Assembly (NCBI RefSeq): GCF_900100385.1
Contig: NZ_FNFC01000004.1
Location: 1 to 64,000, forward strand
Origin: Halovenus aranensis
GTDB taxonomy: Archaea > Halobacteriota > Halobacteria > Halobacteriales > Haloarculaceae
Direction: 5' to 3'
DNA: 64,000 nucleotides
In this document: positions 1-8,704 of the stretch, one piece after another
How the letters are laid out: each line of letters opens with the position of its first letter
Position numbering within the stretch: the first letter of the stretch is position 1
Notes under the pieces: generated by a model
What the model saw: the letters and a program-made list of their open reading frames with translations, nothing else
The model's database searches: none
Told to the model about the DNA's origin: nothing
Translations under genes and position numbers: made by a program

Positions 1-1
1 C

Positions 2-562
2 GCTCAGGCGGGCGACCACACCGAGACCCTCGCACAGGACGCTACCACGCTGCGGGCACTGATACCGACCACAGACGACCGGCTACTCTGTTTCGAAACC
101 GACGACGAGACGGTGACGACAGCGCTCGATACGGACCTCACAGCGCGGTGGGAGGCTGCCCTTCCGTACTCGGTAGACGTGCCGCCATACTCGCAGTTGC
201 TTACGCTGACCGGGCAGTGTGTCGGCGAGTCTGTCGAGGCCGACTTCGAGGCGGTCATCGAACAGATGGCGGCGTTGCCTGCCGACGAGCAACCGCGACC
301 GGTCCCGGTCGCTGTCCTTCTCGGTGCGAAGCACAACCTGTTGTTAGCGGACGTCTTCGAGTGGATGGAGACGACGACGCTTGCAACCCAGGGCACAGTC
401 TCGAAGTTCAAACTGCAACTCGAAGAGGAGGGCTACATCCAGACCGAGGCCGAATCCAACGGTGTTGGCCGCCCACCACAGCGACTCAGACTCGGTGATT
501 CGGACGGCTCTGCGCTGACACCTGCGGACGTGATTTCCATGGCGATGGTCTCGTCCACCTGA
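2..562 (+). CDS. TbsP-like (DUF5821) transcriptional regulator, C-terminal part
   Basis: The frame is open from the window edge, so the N-terminus is missing; 186 residues remain before the TGA at 560-562. The last 80 or so residues look like a winged helix: a helix with AVLLGAKHNLLLADVFEW, a recognition-type segment VSKFKLQLEEEGYIQTE and a C-terminal GRPPQRLRLGD wing. From memory this matches the C-terminal half of haloarchaeal DUF5821/TbsP proteins, known as regulators that work with TrmB in sugar metabolism. Family membership is fairly sure from these motifs, but the specific regulon cannot be read here. The following gene (nth) is 135 bp away on the same strand; a 10-bp palindrome GACACGTGTC lies at 633-642 in that gap. 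Confidence 0.7.
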   Translation, partial: AQAGDHTETLAQDATTLRALIPTTDDRLLCFETDDETVTTALDTDLTARWEAALPYSVDVPPYSQLLTLTGQCVGESVEADFEAVIEQMAALPADEQPRPVPVAVLLGAKHNLLLADVFEWMETTTLATQGTVSKFKLQLEEEGYIQTEAESNGVGRPPQRLRLGDSDGSALTPADVISMAMVSST

Positions 563-697
563 GGTGTCATCGCTGGCTGGGTCGTGTTCGGGACGGTGAC
601 ACGATGGACAGCGGTCGCAGGCAATAGAACCGGACACGTGTCACGGTGTTGTTCTCGCTCTCGTCGGGTTGAAACGGCTCCAGTCCTCACCCCCGAT

Positions 698-1393
698 ATG
701 AAGCAGGAATGGACAAAACAGCGTGTCCGCCAGCTACACGACGACCTCGTCTCGCTGTACGAGCCAGTCGACCGCGAGGAAGCACACGGAGCCGACCCCG
801 AGGCAGAACCCGGCGCAGGGGTCCGCCAGCTCTTGACAACAATTCTTTCACAGAATGTGGCCGACGAGAACACCCGGCGAGCCGCAGAGAGTCTGTTCGA
901 GACCTACGAAACGTACGCCGACATCGAGGCCACAGACCAGGACGAACTTGCCGAGACGATTCGCGTTGCCGGCTTACCCGACCAGAAATCTGCGCGCATC
1001 CAGCGCTCGCTCGAAGCGATTCGCGAAGAGACAGGCGGGGCGTACTCGCTTGCCTTCCTCGATGCGATGGCGACAGACGAGGCCAAACGCTGGCTCACCG
1101 ACATCAAAGGCGTCGGACCGAAGACGGCAAGCGTCGTGTTGAACTTCCATTTCGGGAAGCCGACGATGGCAGTCGACACCCACGTCGAGCGTGTCTCGAA
1201 ACGGTTCGGGCTCGTTCCCGACAGCGCCACCAACCAGCGTGCACACGACGTGCTCGGGGAGCAGATTCCCGACGAACTGACCTATCCGCTGCACGTTCTC
1301 CTCATCCGTCACGGTCGAACGTACTGCACGGCCCGAAACCCGGACTGTGAGAATCCGGTGTGCGAGCGGTACTGTAGCTGCGAGACCTGTTGA
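698..1393 (+). CDS. nth: Endonuclease III (DNA glycosylase/AP lyase)
   Basis: This 231-residue protein is a helix-hairpin-helix base-excision repair enzyme that removes oxidised pyrimidines and nicks the abasic site. The HhH motif IKGVGPKTA lies at about residues 136-144, with the catalytic Lys near 142 and the catalytic Asp in AVDTHVERV near 160. The C-terminus has the Cys-rich iron-sulfur loop, but the spacing is C-x6-C-x4-C-x3-C followed by two more Cys, whereas bacterial enzymes use C-x6-C-x2-C-x5-C. I believe this is usual for haloarchaea. The frame extends further upstream, but the ATG at 698 (MKQEWTKQRV) fits the family N-terminus; the preceding residues are low-complexity read-through. 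Confidence 0.93.
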   Translation: MKQEWTKQRVRQLHDDLVSLYEPVDREEAHGADPEAEPGAGVRQLLTTILSQNVADENTRRAAESLFETYETYADIEATDQDELAETIRVAGLPDQKSARIQRSLEAIREETGGAYSLAFLDAMATDEAKRWLTDIKGVGPKTASVVLNFHFGKPTMAVDTHVERVSKRFGLVPDSATNQRAHDVLGEQIPDELTYPLHVLLIRHGRTYCTARNPDCENPVCERYCSCETC

Positions 1394-1440
1394 ACACGGC
1401 AGTCACGAACCATTTTGAGAGAGGGGCCCAACAGAGAGGT

Positions 1441-2496
1441 ATGCGCGCAGCAATCTACGGCGGACCCGGCGACATCGCCATCGAAGAGGTGCCGAAACCG
1501 ACCTTGGAGACGCCTACCGGCGCGATTATCCGAGTCACACACACCGCAGTCTGTGGCTCTGACCTCTGGTTTTATCGCGGAGATAGCGACCGAGAGACGG
1601 GGTCGAGAGTCGGCCACGAGCCGATGGGTATCGTCGAGGAGACCGGCGAACAAGTCACCAGTGTCGAGCCAGGCGACCGCGTGTTCGCGCCGTTCGTGAT
1701 TAGCTGTGGCAGGTGTGAGTTCTGCCGGCGAGGCCTCCATACCTCGTGTGCCAACGGCGATTCCTGGGGTGGCGACAACGGCGGCGCACAGGGCGAGCAC
1801 GTCCGCGTCCCCGAGGCAGACGGCACGCTTGTCCGCGTTCCCGACCGGTACGCCGACGACGAGGACACCCTTCGGTCTATCCTCCCACTGACCGACGTGA
1901 TGGGAACAGGCCATCACGCGGCTGTCAGCGCCGGCGTCGGCCCGGGTGACTCCTGTGTCGTAATCGGTGACGGTGCGGTCGGTCTCTGTGGGGTTCTCGC
2001 GGCGCGGCGACTGGGGGCCAGACGAATCGTCGCGGTCGGCCATCACGACGACCGGCTCGCTATCGCCACAGAGTTCGGCGCGACTGCGACGGTCAGCGAG
2101 CGCGGGGACGCGGCTCTCGACCGGGTGCGAGAGCTGACAGACGGGGGTGTCGACCACGTTATGGAATGTGTCGGCGCCGCGTCGGCGATGGAGATGGCAA
2201 TCGAACTCTGCCGACCCGGCGGCACCGTCGGCTACGTCGGCGTCCCACACGGTGTCGACGAGGCGGGACTCGACGTGTTCTCGCTGTTCAGCGACAACAT
2301 CACGCTTCAGGGAGGGGTTGCACCCGTCCGTGCATACGCAGAGGAGCTACTCGCAGACGTTCTGGGTGGCACACTCGACCCCTCGCCGATATTCACGAAG
2401 ACAGTCGACCTAGCCGGTGTCCCAGAGGGGTATCGTGCGATGGACGAGCGAGAGGCCATCAAAGTGCTCGTCAGAATCGACGGCCACTCGGAGTAA
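1441..2496 (+). CDS. Zinc-dependent alcohol dehydrogenase (MDR family)
   Basis: A 351-residue medium-chain dehydrogenase. The N-terminal GroES-like domain carries the catalytic zinc ligands (CGSDLW, GHEPMG) and the structural zinc lobe CGRCEFCRRGLHTSC. The Rossmann domain has the GDGAVGLCG dinucleotide motif near residues 176-184. These features establish an NAD(P)-dependent oxidoreductase acting on an alcohol or polyol; the substrate is not determinable, and threonine- or glucose-dehydrogenase-like activity is equally possible. The ATG at 1441 gives the standard MRAAIYGGPGD start; an in-frame extension to 1390 overlaps the nth stop and is unlikely. It stands alone between nth and tRNA-Lys. 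Confidence 0.88.
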   Translation: MRAAIYGGPGDIAIEEVPKPTLETPTGAIIRVTHTAVCGSDLWFYRGDSDRETGSRVGHEPMGIVEETGEQVTSVEPGDRVFAPFVISCGRCEFCRRGLHTSCANGDSWGGDNGGAQGEHVRVPEADGTLVRVPDRYADDEDTLRSILPLTDVMGTGHHAAVSAGVGPGDSCVVIGDGAVGLCGVLAARRLGARRIVAVGHHDDRLAIATEFGATATVSERGDAALDRVRELTDGGVDHVMECVGAASAMEMAIELCRPGGTVGYVGVPHGVDEAGLDVFSLFSDNITLQGGVAPVRAYAEELLADVLGGTLDPSPIFTKTVDLAGVPEGYRAMDEREAIKVLVRIDGHSE

Positions 2497-2540
2497 CGTA
2501 GCCGATAAAGTTAGCGCGTCGCTTTTGTGGATATTCGAGT

Positions 2541-2546
2541 GAAAAA
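2541..2546 (-). terminator. Oligo-T terminator of tRNA-Lys
   Basis: On the minus strand the tRNA 3' end is followed at once by TTTTTC, an oligo-T tract of the kind that stops archaeal RNA polymerase. There is no stem, as expected for factor-independent archaeal termination. Confidence 0.5.
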
Positions 2547-2620
2547 CGGGCCGGGCGCGATTTGAACACGCGGCCATCTGGTTAAAAGCCAGACGCTCTG
2601 CCAAACTGAGCTACCGGCCC
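2547..2620 (-). tRNA. tRNA-Lys (anticodon UUU)
   Basis: The reverse complement folds into a complete 74-nt cloverleaf: acceptor GGGCCGG paired with CCGGCCC, D-arm GCTC/GAGC, anticodon stem TCTGG/CCAGA with loop CTTTTAA, five-base variable loop and T-arm GCGTG-TTCAAAT-CGCGC. The anticodon is TTT, so it decodes AAA/AAG lysine codons. The discriminator is G, CCA is not encoded and there is no intron. Its TATA-like box overlaps the end of the next gene upstream (2655-3305). Confidence 0.96.
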
Positions 2621-2644
2621 TCACCCTTTCGTCAGGGGGTCAGC

Positions 2645-2652
2645 GATTAAGA
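2645..2652 (-). promoter_or_regulatory. TATA-like box of tRNA-Lys
   Basis: TCTTAATC on the minus strand is centred about 28 bp before the tRNA 5' end (2620), the spacing expected for TBP/TFB initiation. It lies directly after the stop codon of the DUF7119-like gene. Confidence 0.55.
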
Positions 2653-2654
2653 CC

Positions 2655-3305
2655 TTACGATTTCCGGAACAACTCGGCGATTGTGTCACCGGGCGTCTGT
2701 CCGTTCCGTGAGGCCTCCTGTCGCAACAGACAGTACGTTCTGTTTGGCAGTGTGACCGTCATCTCGCCGAGCGTGTACCCCCGCTGTTCAAGCGCCGCAT
2801 CGAGCGAGTTGCCGTCGTGTACGTCGCCGACCACATCCCGCACCTCCCGGACCGACAGGTCGTGGTCTATCACCGCCCAGGCGAGGTGTAATCGGGGCGT
2901 ACCCTGCAACCTGGCGATGTGTTTCGCCGTCGATGGAGCAATATCACCAGTGGCGACGTGTCGTCGCACAGCCTGTGGGAGGTCGTGCACCCGCGCCCAC
3001 GTCCTGATGAAGGAAACAGTCACGTCCTCCCCTGCGCGCTCTGCCGCCGCCCTGTACGAGCCCATTCCACGCACCAGAACGGCACAGGCGGCCGCGCCAC
3101 GCAGCATCGAGAGATGCGTCGCATCGTCGGGGTCCGTGTCGGCGAAGGAGCCGACGAGTTCGGCGGCGGCGTCGAGACTCTCCTGGTCGTCCGGGTCGAA
3201 CTGGACCGGCTGTTCCCCGTCGGTCACCTCGCCCCGGACAACGGGGTCGCCGACCGGCGAGTTTCGGTCGGTCGGAACCTCCCCGCTGCGTTGCTCGTCG
3301 GACAT
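2655..3305 (-). CDS. DUF7119-like conserved haloarchaeal protein
   Basis: This 216-residue acidic protein is recognised from memory as the haloarchaeal DUF7119 family. Residues 50-120 carry a helical segment with RGAAACAVLVRG, followed by AAERAGEDVTVSFIRTWARV, which looks like a helix-turn-helix. Next comes DLPQAVRRHVATGDIAPSTA, resembling the ParB/KorB-type helical motif that recognises DNA. A DNA-binding role is therefore plausible but unproven. The ATG at 3305 (MSDEQRSGEV) is chosen because upstream in-frame sequence is not haloarchaeal-acidic, and a TTTT-containing box lies about 27 bp upstream. It is monocistronic and divergent from the glmU-like gene. Confidence 0.65.
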   Translation of the reverse strand: MSDEQRSGEVPTDRNSPVGDPVVRGEVTDGEQPVQFDPDDQESLDAAAELVGSFADTDPDDATHLSMLRGAAACAVLVRGMGSYRAAAERAGEDVTVSFIRTWARVHDLPQAVRRHVATGDIAPSTAKHIARLQGTPRLHLAWAVIDHDLSVREVRDVVGDVHDGNSLDAALEQRGYTLGEMTVTLPNRTYCLLRQEASRNGQTPGDTIAELFRKS

Positions 3306-3481
3306 GAAACGGACTACGTAGGCCAGCCGCAAAAGCGCCGGTCCTTTCGCGAATGTTGACGGGAGTTGCGACATCACGCCATCGGAGGCCAATGACCGGT
3401 AGGTGTGCTGTATTGGACTGCTATCACGAATGACCCAGCCATGTCACCCTCGCACCGCTGTCGCCGGGTGGATGTCAGTAC

Positions 3482-3488
3482 TACTTAG
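3482..3488 (+). promoter_or_regulatory. TATA-like box of the glmU-like gene
   Basis: TACTTAG is centred 28 bp before the ATG at 3513, consistent with leaderless transcription. Apart from this and the opposing promoter, the 207-bp divergent gap 3306-3512 shows nothing I can identify. Confidence 0.4.
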
Positions 3489-3512
3489 TCGGAGGACGGT
3501 GATGGGCGTGGC

Positions 3513-4694
3513 ATGCAGACAGTAATCCTTGCGGCAGGGCAGGGCACGCGAATGCGCCCGCTCACGGAGTCGGTCGCGAAACCGATGTTACCGGTGGCTG
3601 ACTGTCCTCTGGTGGGACATACGGCAGATGCGGCCGTCGATGCTGGTGCGTCCGAACTCATCGTCGTCGTCGGTTACGAAGCCGAGGACGTACGGGAGTT
3701 CTTCGGCGCCGAGTACCGCGGCGTTCCCGTGACCTTCACGGAGCAGGAACACCAGCGCGGAACCGCCGACGCTGTCAGGGCAGCCCAGCCCAACCTTTCG
3801 GGACCGTTTGCGGTGCTTAACGGCGACAATCTCTACGAACCTGCCGACATCGAGGCGCTCTTCGAGGCCGGCCCGTCGATTGGGGCAATCCGTGTCGACG
3901 ACCCCACCAGCTACGGCGTGCTTTCGACCGAGGACGGTCGCGTCACCGACATCGTCGAAAAGCCGTCTGACCCACCGTCGAACCTCGCCAACGCGGGGGC
4001 GTACGTCTTTCCCCCCGACGCCGCGGAGTCCCTCAATGTCGAGGAGTCCGAGCGTGGTGAGTACGAACTGACCGATGTGGTCGCCCGAACCATCGAAGCG
4101 GCGTCTGTCACGCCGGTCGAACTCGGCCAGTGGCTCGACGTCGGTCGTCCCTGGGAGTTGCTCGAAGCAAACGAGTGGAAACTCGACGAACTGGACCGTT
4201 CGGTTCGGGGCGACGTTGCTGCGTCCGCCGAAATTCGCGGCCCGGTCGTCGTCGAGGAGGGCGCAACCGTCGAATCTGGTGTCGTCATCGAAGGGCCTGC
4301 ACTCCTCCGAGAGGGCGCTACCGTTGGTCCGAACGCCTACGTTCGCGGACGGACACTGCTCGGCCCGGACACCAAAGTCGGCCACGGCGTCGAGGTCAAA
4401 AACAGCGTGTTGATGACGGGAGCTCACGTTCCACACCTCTCGTATGTCGGCGACAGCGTCCTCGGCAGACATGTTAACTTCGGAGCCGGGACGAACGTCG
4501 CCAACCTCCGCCACGACGACGAACCTGTCGAGATGACCGTCAAAGGCGACCGGGTCTCGACAGAGCGCCGAAAGTTCGGTGTCGTCGCCGGTGACAACGC
4601 CAAAACGGCCATCAACACCACGCTGAATGCGGGCGTGAAACTCGCTGCTGGCGCGACAACGACACCAGGTGAGACTGTTCTGCGGGACAGATAG
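3513..4694 (+). CDS. glmU: Bifunctional sugar-1-phosphate nucleotidylyltransferase/acetyltransferase (GlmU-type)
   Basis: This 393-residue two-domain enzyme should make a UDP-activated sugar, probably UDP-GlcNAc. The N-terminal nucleotidylyltransferase domain has the signature LAAGQGTRMRPLTESVAKP (residues 6-24), GTADAVRAA and the metal-binding NGDN. From about residue 235 it becomes a left-handed beta-helix of hexapeptide repeats (IRGPVVVEEGATVESGVVIEG) with NFGAGTNVANLRHDD and NTTLNAGV, the acyltransferase half. Archaeal enzymes of this build often use glucosamine- or galactosamine-1-phosphate, so the exact sugar is uncertain. The neighbouring minus-strand flippase would fit supply of sugar precursors for glycan assembly, but the two genes are convergent and not an operon. 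Confidence 0.88.
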   Translation: MQTVILAAGQGTRMRPLTESVAKPMLPVADCPLVGHTADAAVDAGASELIVVVGYEAEDVREFFGAEYRGVPVTFTEQEHQRGTADAVRAAQPNLSGPFAVLNGDNLYEPADIEALFEAGPSIGAIRVDDPTSYGVLSTEDGRVTDIVEKPSDPPSNLANAGAYVFPPDAAESLNVEESERGEYELTDVVARTIEAASVTPVELGQWLDVGRPWELLEANEWKLDELDRSVRGDVAASAEIRGPVVVEEGATVESGVVIEGPALLREGATVGPNAYVRGRTLLGPDTKVGHGVEVKNSVLMTGAHVPHLSYVGDSVLGRHVNFGAGTNVANLRHDDEPVEMTVKGDRVSTERRKFGVVAGDNAKTAINTTLNAGVKLAAGATTTPGETVLRDR

Positions 4695-4699
4695 CTGCT

Positions 4700-6235
4700 C
4701 TATCGGCCGAACACGCCGTCCAGACGCCCCCGATACCGCTGTGAGAGTTCACCCACGATGAGACGGTCACGTTCGTCGAGACCGAGGAGACGGAAAGTCA
4801 ACAGATACCCGCCGAGACCCAGGACGGTCCCGAGTCCGAGTGCCCCCAGCCCATGCAGGAACACGCGAACCACAAGCATCACCGCGACCATCACGACGCC
4901 TGCTGCAAGGGGCTTGAGGAAGGTCCGGTCATACGGCCACAGCCCTTCGAAACGCCTGAGTAACAGTACTTGAATCCCGTTCTGGACGGCGATAGCAAGC
5001 GACGTGCCAAGCGCTGCGCCGGCCAGACCGAACGTCACGACGAACGTGTAGGTCAACACCAGATTGAGTACGGCAAGCAGCCAGTCGAGTGCCATCCGGG
5101 CGTACTGGTGGTCTGTCATCATCAGGAGCCAGCCGGTCGCACCGACAGCACTCCCCACGAACACGCCGGCGAGATAGACGACAAGCGGCAGATACCCTTG
5201 GGTGTACGTCGACCCGAAGACGGCGAGCAACGCCTCACCGTAGACCCCGAGGACCGCAATCACGGGTAGGACCGTTATGACAATCAGACGCGTAGCGGCG
5301 GTATAGACCGCGTTGAGTGTCTGCATCTCGTCTGCCGCGTACAAATTCGAAGCGATCGGCGGGAGCAACTGATTGAACGAGAGCAACGGAATCCAGGCCA
5401 CAGAGACGAGAACGAGCACGACGTTGTAGACGCCGGCCGCAACGGCTGTGAGCAGTCCACCGACCAACAGCAGGTCGAGTCGGTTCTGGAACACTTTGCC
5501 GAGACTACTCAACGCAACCGGACCAGCGTGGTTGTAGAAGCCACGAATCTCGGAGCGAACGCCACGGGCCCGTGGAACGATACCAGTCGCTCTGACCGAC
5601 AGAGGGAGCGCCACGACCACGAACAACAGGGCACAGACCAGAATCGCCCCGGCAACACCGACCACCGAGTAGCCACAGAGGAGAGCGATTCCACCACCGA
5701 CGAGTCGAACCCCCGGCCTGAGGAGTTTGTTTATGACCACCTCGCCGCGGGCCGACCCCGTGGCACGGAACACGCCTGCTGCAACCATCAAAACCCCCAG
5801 CAGGCCGATTAACCCACCGAACAACCGCATCGCGGGCAGAAAGGTCGCGCTCTCGACAGTTATATCGTTAATAGTCGGTGCAGCCACCCAGACGACGAGA
5901 CAGAGTACAAGCCCGAAACCGACGGTTGTCGCATACCCCAAGGCGACGAGCGCGGACTGACGCGTGTCGTCGTCGCCCGACTCCGGCAGAAATCGCTGTA
6001 GCGCCGGCACGCTCCCGAAGGTAACCATCCGCATCAACACCTGGGTAATCCGCCAGGCCAGTGCATAGATGCCGTAGGAAACCGGTCCGAGTCCTCTCGC
6101 GAGGACGAACTCGGCCGCTGTCGAGAGCGCCCGCTGTGTGGAGACACCGCCCGCGGTCACGACAGCCCCGTGAGCCAGTGTAACGAGTGCTTCGCGCTCG
6201 TCGTCGTCTAACTCGCTGGGAGACTCCTCGGTCAC
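4700..6235 (-). CDS. Flippase-like polysaccharide/oligosaccharide transporter (MOP superfamily)
   Basis: This 511-residue membrane protein has about 12-14 hydrophobic helices, an acidic cytosolic N-terminus and the conserved start LGPVSYGIYALAWRI typical of polysaccharide-biosynthesis flippases. It probably moves lipid-linked glycans across the membrane, similar to AglR or Wzx proteins. The start is a GTG at 6235 (codons GTG ACC GAG GAG), with a TTAAAAA-like box about 36 bp upstream. It converges with the glmU-like gene (5-bp gap) and lies 72 bp downstream of a large membrane protein of unknown function on the same strand. No glycosyltransferases are adjacent. Confidence 0.8.
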   Translation of the reverse strand: MTEESPSELDDDEREALVTLAHGAVVTAGGVSTQRALSTAAEFVLARGLGPVSYGIYALAWRITQVLMRMVTFGSVPALQRFLPESGDDDTRQSALVALGYATTVGFGLVLCLVVWVAAPTINDITVESATFLPAMRLFGGLIGLLGVLMVAAGVFRATGSARGEVVINKLLRPGVRLVGGGIALLCGYSVVGVAGAILVCALLFVVVALPLSVRATGIVPRARGVRSEIRGFYNHAGPVALSSLGKVFQNRLDLLLVGGLLTAVAAGVYNVVLVLVSVAWIPLLSFNQLLPPIASNLYAADEMQTLNAVYTAATRLIVITVLPVIAVLGVYGEALLAVFGSTYTQGYLPLVVYLAGVFVGSAVGATGWLLMMTDHQYARMALDWLLAVLNLVLTYTFVVTFGLAGAALGTSLAIAVQNGIQVLLLRRFEGLWPYDRTFLKPLAAGVVMVAVMLVVRVFLHGLGALGLGTVLGLGGYLLTFRLLGLDERDRLIVGELSQRYRGRLDGVFGR

Positions 6236-6307
6236 AACACGTAGTCGGTCCCGAACGCTGTCCCAGTCTTAAAAAGCTCGATTATACAGCAGTCCTATTC
6301 GAGTGGT

Positions 6308-7978
6308 CTAACGGCCCGACTGACTCTCGTTTCGCGCCGTGGCTTCCTCCGCCGGGACGTATTTTATCGATGGGTTGTCACCCGGCTTGATTGGTATTCG
6401 CTGAATTACTGTCCCGTCCTCGTCCTCGATGACAATGTAGTACTCGACAGTGTCGTCGTCAGGAGCTGGCTCTGTATCGATGTCTTCGCTCCCGTTTGGC
6501 TCCTCGCCGCGGAGGAACTGCTTCACCTCGGCTGTCGAAGTGAGTGATACCGCCTCTTTGTTTGCCGAGTTCACGAAGACGTGCCGTGTGATGTCGGTAC
6601 TGTCTACCGGGACTACCTTCGAGTGCCACCAGAGTTGTCCATCGACGAACACCGGGATTGGCTCGATGACGACGAAGTTGTCTCCCCACCCGGTCTGAGA
6701 GTCTTGGCTCCTGACGATTCCCATCGCTCGCTCTGGCCCGGTTAAGGTCCGATTTTTGCTCTCGAAGTACGTCGGTTTGCCGGTTCTGGAGTCGATAAAC
6801 CAGACCTCGTCCAGACCGCGGGTGTCCGCCCCGTAGGGCTCCATCGCAGTCACATACGACATCCGCTCGCCCTCGAGGTCGATGACGAACGGCTGTTCGT
6901 TGCCCGCTCCCGACGGAAGGTTTGCCACTTCGACCTCGTTCTCGTGAGAGCCAATAGTACTCATCTGATTGATAATTCCCTCGCGATAGCCGAGTGATTC
7001 CATTCTCCGTTCGGTGTTGTACAGTGGATAGAGTCGCTGTCCTTCGAGAATCTCACTGTCTCGGGCTTCCTCGGGGCTGAGTTGTTCGATTGTCCCGTCT
7101 GGATGGACCAGTGCGACACCTTCCCATGTTGGTGTCGTGTGCGGAATCGGCGTCAGATGCCACTCGTGGCCCGTCTTCGGGTAGGCCATGTAAGGCTTCC
7201 CGTCGTGGACGAACTCGATTGCATCGTCCCTGTACTGCGCCCAGAAGTCAGATTTACGCAGGTTCCACGACGACCCCCGGTGTAGCAACATACCTTCACC
7301 GATGGCGAACGGCGTCTCGTCGAAGGCCTGTATCTCTTGATCATCCATACTGGTCATATCAGACAGCAAGACCCCCTGCTGGTTCTCGAGCAGCATGTTG
7401 CGAAAGCCGTCGGGCTGTATCGGATACGACCAGGCTAGCCGACCGTCTTCGGTCCGGGCAATATCGCTTGTACCGAGCCGATACTGCCGGTAGGAGACCG
7501 AGCCACGAGTCTGCACGTCAGCGACAGGCCGAGGGACGATACGCGCGTTATCGGCGTTCATCTCGGGGAAGGTATCGACCGGTTCCCCGTCGGCCATTGT
7601 CTGTTGTGCCAACGTCCGTTCCTCAACTGCATTCGCCGGCACCGAGTACAGGCCTGCCAGGACGAGCGCAACAATCACAACCCCTCCGATAACCGAGAGC
7701 TTGACCACCACCGAAGAGTTTATCTCGCCGCTGTCTGACTCCTCGAACAGCGCGGAAACGGCCGCGGCAGCCCTCGACGTGTCCGTATCGAGCGGCGGCA
7801 TGAACCAGAGGACAGTCCCTGCAAGCAGCGTCAGTGTCCAGAATATCAGCGCGCCCGGTGAGTTGAGCATGTCATAGAAGATTGGATGAAAGAGCGGGCG
7901 CAATAGATACACGACAACGAGAACGATGACGAACCCGACGCCTCGTTTGAGCAGGTGACTGCGTAACGATGCGGCCAT
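6308..7978 (-). CDS. Large membrane protein with extracytoplasmic domain, function unknown
   Basis: This 556-residue protein has three predicted membrane helices in its first 130 residues (two before residue 60, one at about 105-125) and then some 430 soluble residues that probably face outside. The soluble part is rich in beta-type sequence with paired repeats, including YPKTGHEWHLTPIPHT and, later, FIDSRTGKPTYFES followed by PIPVFVDGQLWWHSKVVP and VDSTDITRHVFVNS. I have seen this last block in haloarchaeal and other prokaryotic membrane proteins but know no function. The acidic tail ends with YYIVIEDEDGTVIQRI. The start at 7978 is fixed by a Shine-Dalgarno sequence 8 nt upstream. The flippase follows 72 bp downstream. 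Confidence 0.75.
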   Translation of the reverse strand: MAASLRSHLLKRGVGFVIVLVVVYLLRPLFHPIFYDMLNSPGALIFWTLTLLAGTVLWFMPPLDTDTSRAAAAVSALFEESDSGEINSSVVVKLSVIGGVVIVALVLAGLYSVPANAVEERTLAQQTMADGEPVDTFPEMNADNARIVPRPVADVQTRGSVSYRQYRLGTSDIARTEDGRLAWSYPIQPDGFRNMLLENQQGVLLSDMTSMDDQEIQAFDETPFAIGEGMLLHRGSSWNLRKSDFWAQYRDDAIEFVHDGKPYMAYPKTGHEWHLTPIPHTTPTWEGVALVHPDGTIEQLSPEEARDSEILEGQRLYPLYNTERRMESLGYREGIINQMSTIGSHENEVEVANLPSGAGNEQPFVIDLEGERMSYVTAMEPYGADTRGLDEVWFIDSRTGKPTYFESKNRTLTGPERAMGIVRSQDSQTGWGDNFVVIEPIPVFVDGQLWWHSKVVPVDSTDITRHVFVNSANKEAVSLTSTAEVKQFLRGEEPNGSEDIDTEPAPDDDTVEYYIVIEDEDGTVIQRIPIKPGDNPSIKYVPAEEATARNESQSGR

Positions 7979-7986
7979 CTCAGGGA

Positions 7987-7993
7987 CACCTCC
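7987..7993 (-). promoter_or_regulatory. Shine-Dalgarno site GGAGGTG of the 6308-7978 gene
   Basis: GGAGGTG ends 8 nt before the ATG at 7978 and decides the start. A TATA-like TTAAATATA lies at 8040-8048, predicting a leader of about 40 nt. This is one of few clearly leadered transcripts in the window. Confidence 0.65.
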
Positions 7994-8114
7994 AATTGCG
8001 TGACATGATAAAGATGTTCGAGCCAAGCTTTTCTCCGGGTATATTTAACTGTAGCTACTCGATTCAAAACATCTGATTAGAAACACGTGGCCGTGACACG
8101 GCGGGTCGGACCGG

Positions 8115-8678
8115 TCAGACGAGGTCGCGAAACGCGCGTGCAGGGTCGTCGAACTCTGCGACGACATCGTCGAGGTTTGCTTCTAGATTCTCGACACGCC
8201 CCTCGAGTTCTGCAACGTCTTCGTTGTCTTCGAGTTCACCGGCAGTTTTCTCAGCTCTGAGTAACTCGAGTTTCGACGATACCTCCATGTATTCTTGGAC
8301 TTGGCTGTCGTACTCAGAGACAGAGAGCTGTTTCTCGATAGCTCCTGTGAGCGTATCCCTGTCGGCGGGTTTACAGATGTAATCGTCGAACGGCATCTCG
8401 ACGATGTCGAAGTCGGGGTCGACGGCGGTGACCATCACGACAGAACAGTCTATGCCGCGGTCCCGGATTTCTGCCAGTACCTCGTCACCGGAGAGGTCCG
8501 GCATCCGTCTGTCTAACAACACCACGTCCACATCGTCGTCGATTTTCTCGAGCGCGGCCTCGCCACCGTAAGCTGTCCGTGTCTCGTAGTCTAACTCCAA
8601 CTGGACAGCGTACGCATCGGCGACATCGCTCTCGTCGTCGACAACCATGACAGTCGTATCTTCAGGCGACGGTGGCAT
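8115..8678 (-). CDS. HalX-domain response regulator
   Basis: This 187-residue two-domain protein has a receiver domain with the acidic pair in VVDDESD, the phospho-acceptor Asp in VVLLDRRMPDLSGDEV, the switch Thr in VMVTAVDPD and the Lys in ICKPAD. From about residue 130 follows the HalX domain, a helical coiled-coil-like region (LRAEKTAGELEDNEDVAELE) found in haloarchaeal response regulators. It should receive phosphate from a histidine kinase, but no kinase is encoded nearby. The ATG at 8678 (MPPSPEDTTV) is chosen over an upstream start because the TATA box lies just upstream of it. A second HalX regulator is at 40331-40906. Confidence 0.88.
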   Translation of the reverse strand: MPPSPEDTTVMVVDDESDVADAYAVQLELDYETRTAYGGEAALEKIDDDVDVVLLDRRMPDLSGDEVLAEIRDRGIDCSVVMVTAVDPDFDIVEMPFDDYICKPADRDTLTGAIEKQLSVSEYDSQVQEYMEVSSKLELLRAEKTAGELEDNEDVAELEGRVENLEANLDDVVAEFDDPARAFRDLV

Positions 8679-8694
8679 CTCTGGAAATTCTCCC

Positions 8695-8704
8695 GTATAA
8701 TATG
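8695..8704 (-). promoter_or_regulatory. TATA box of HalX regulator 1
   Basis: CATATTATAC on the minus strand is centred about 22 bp before the ATG at 8678, supporting leaderless initiation at that ATG. Confidence 0.5.
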
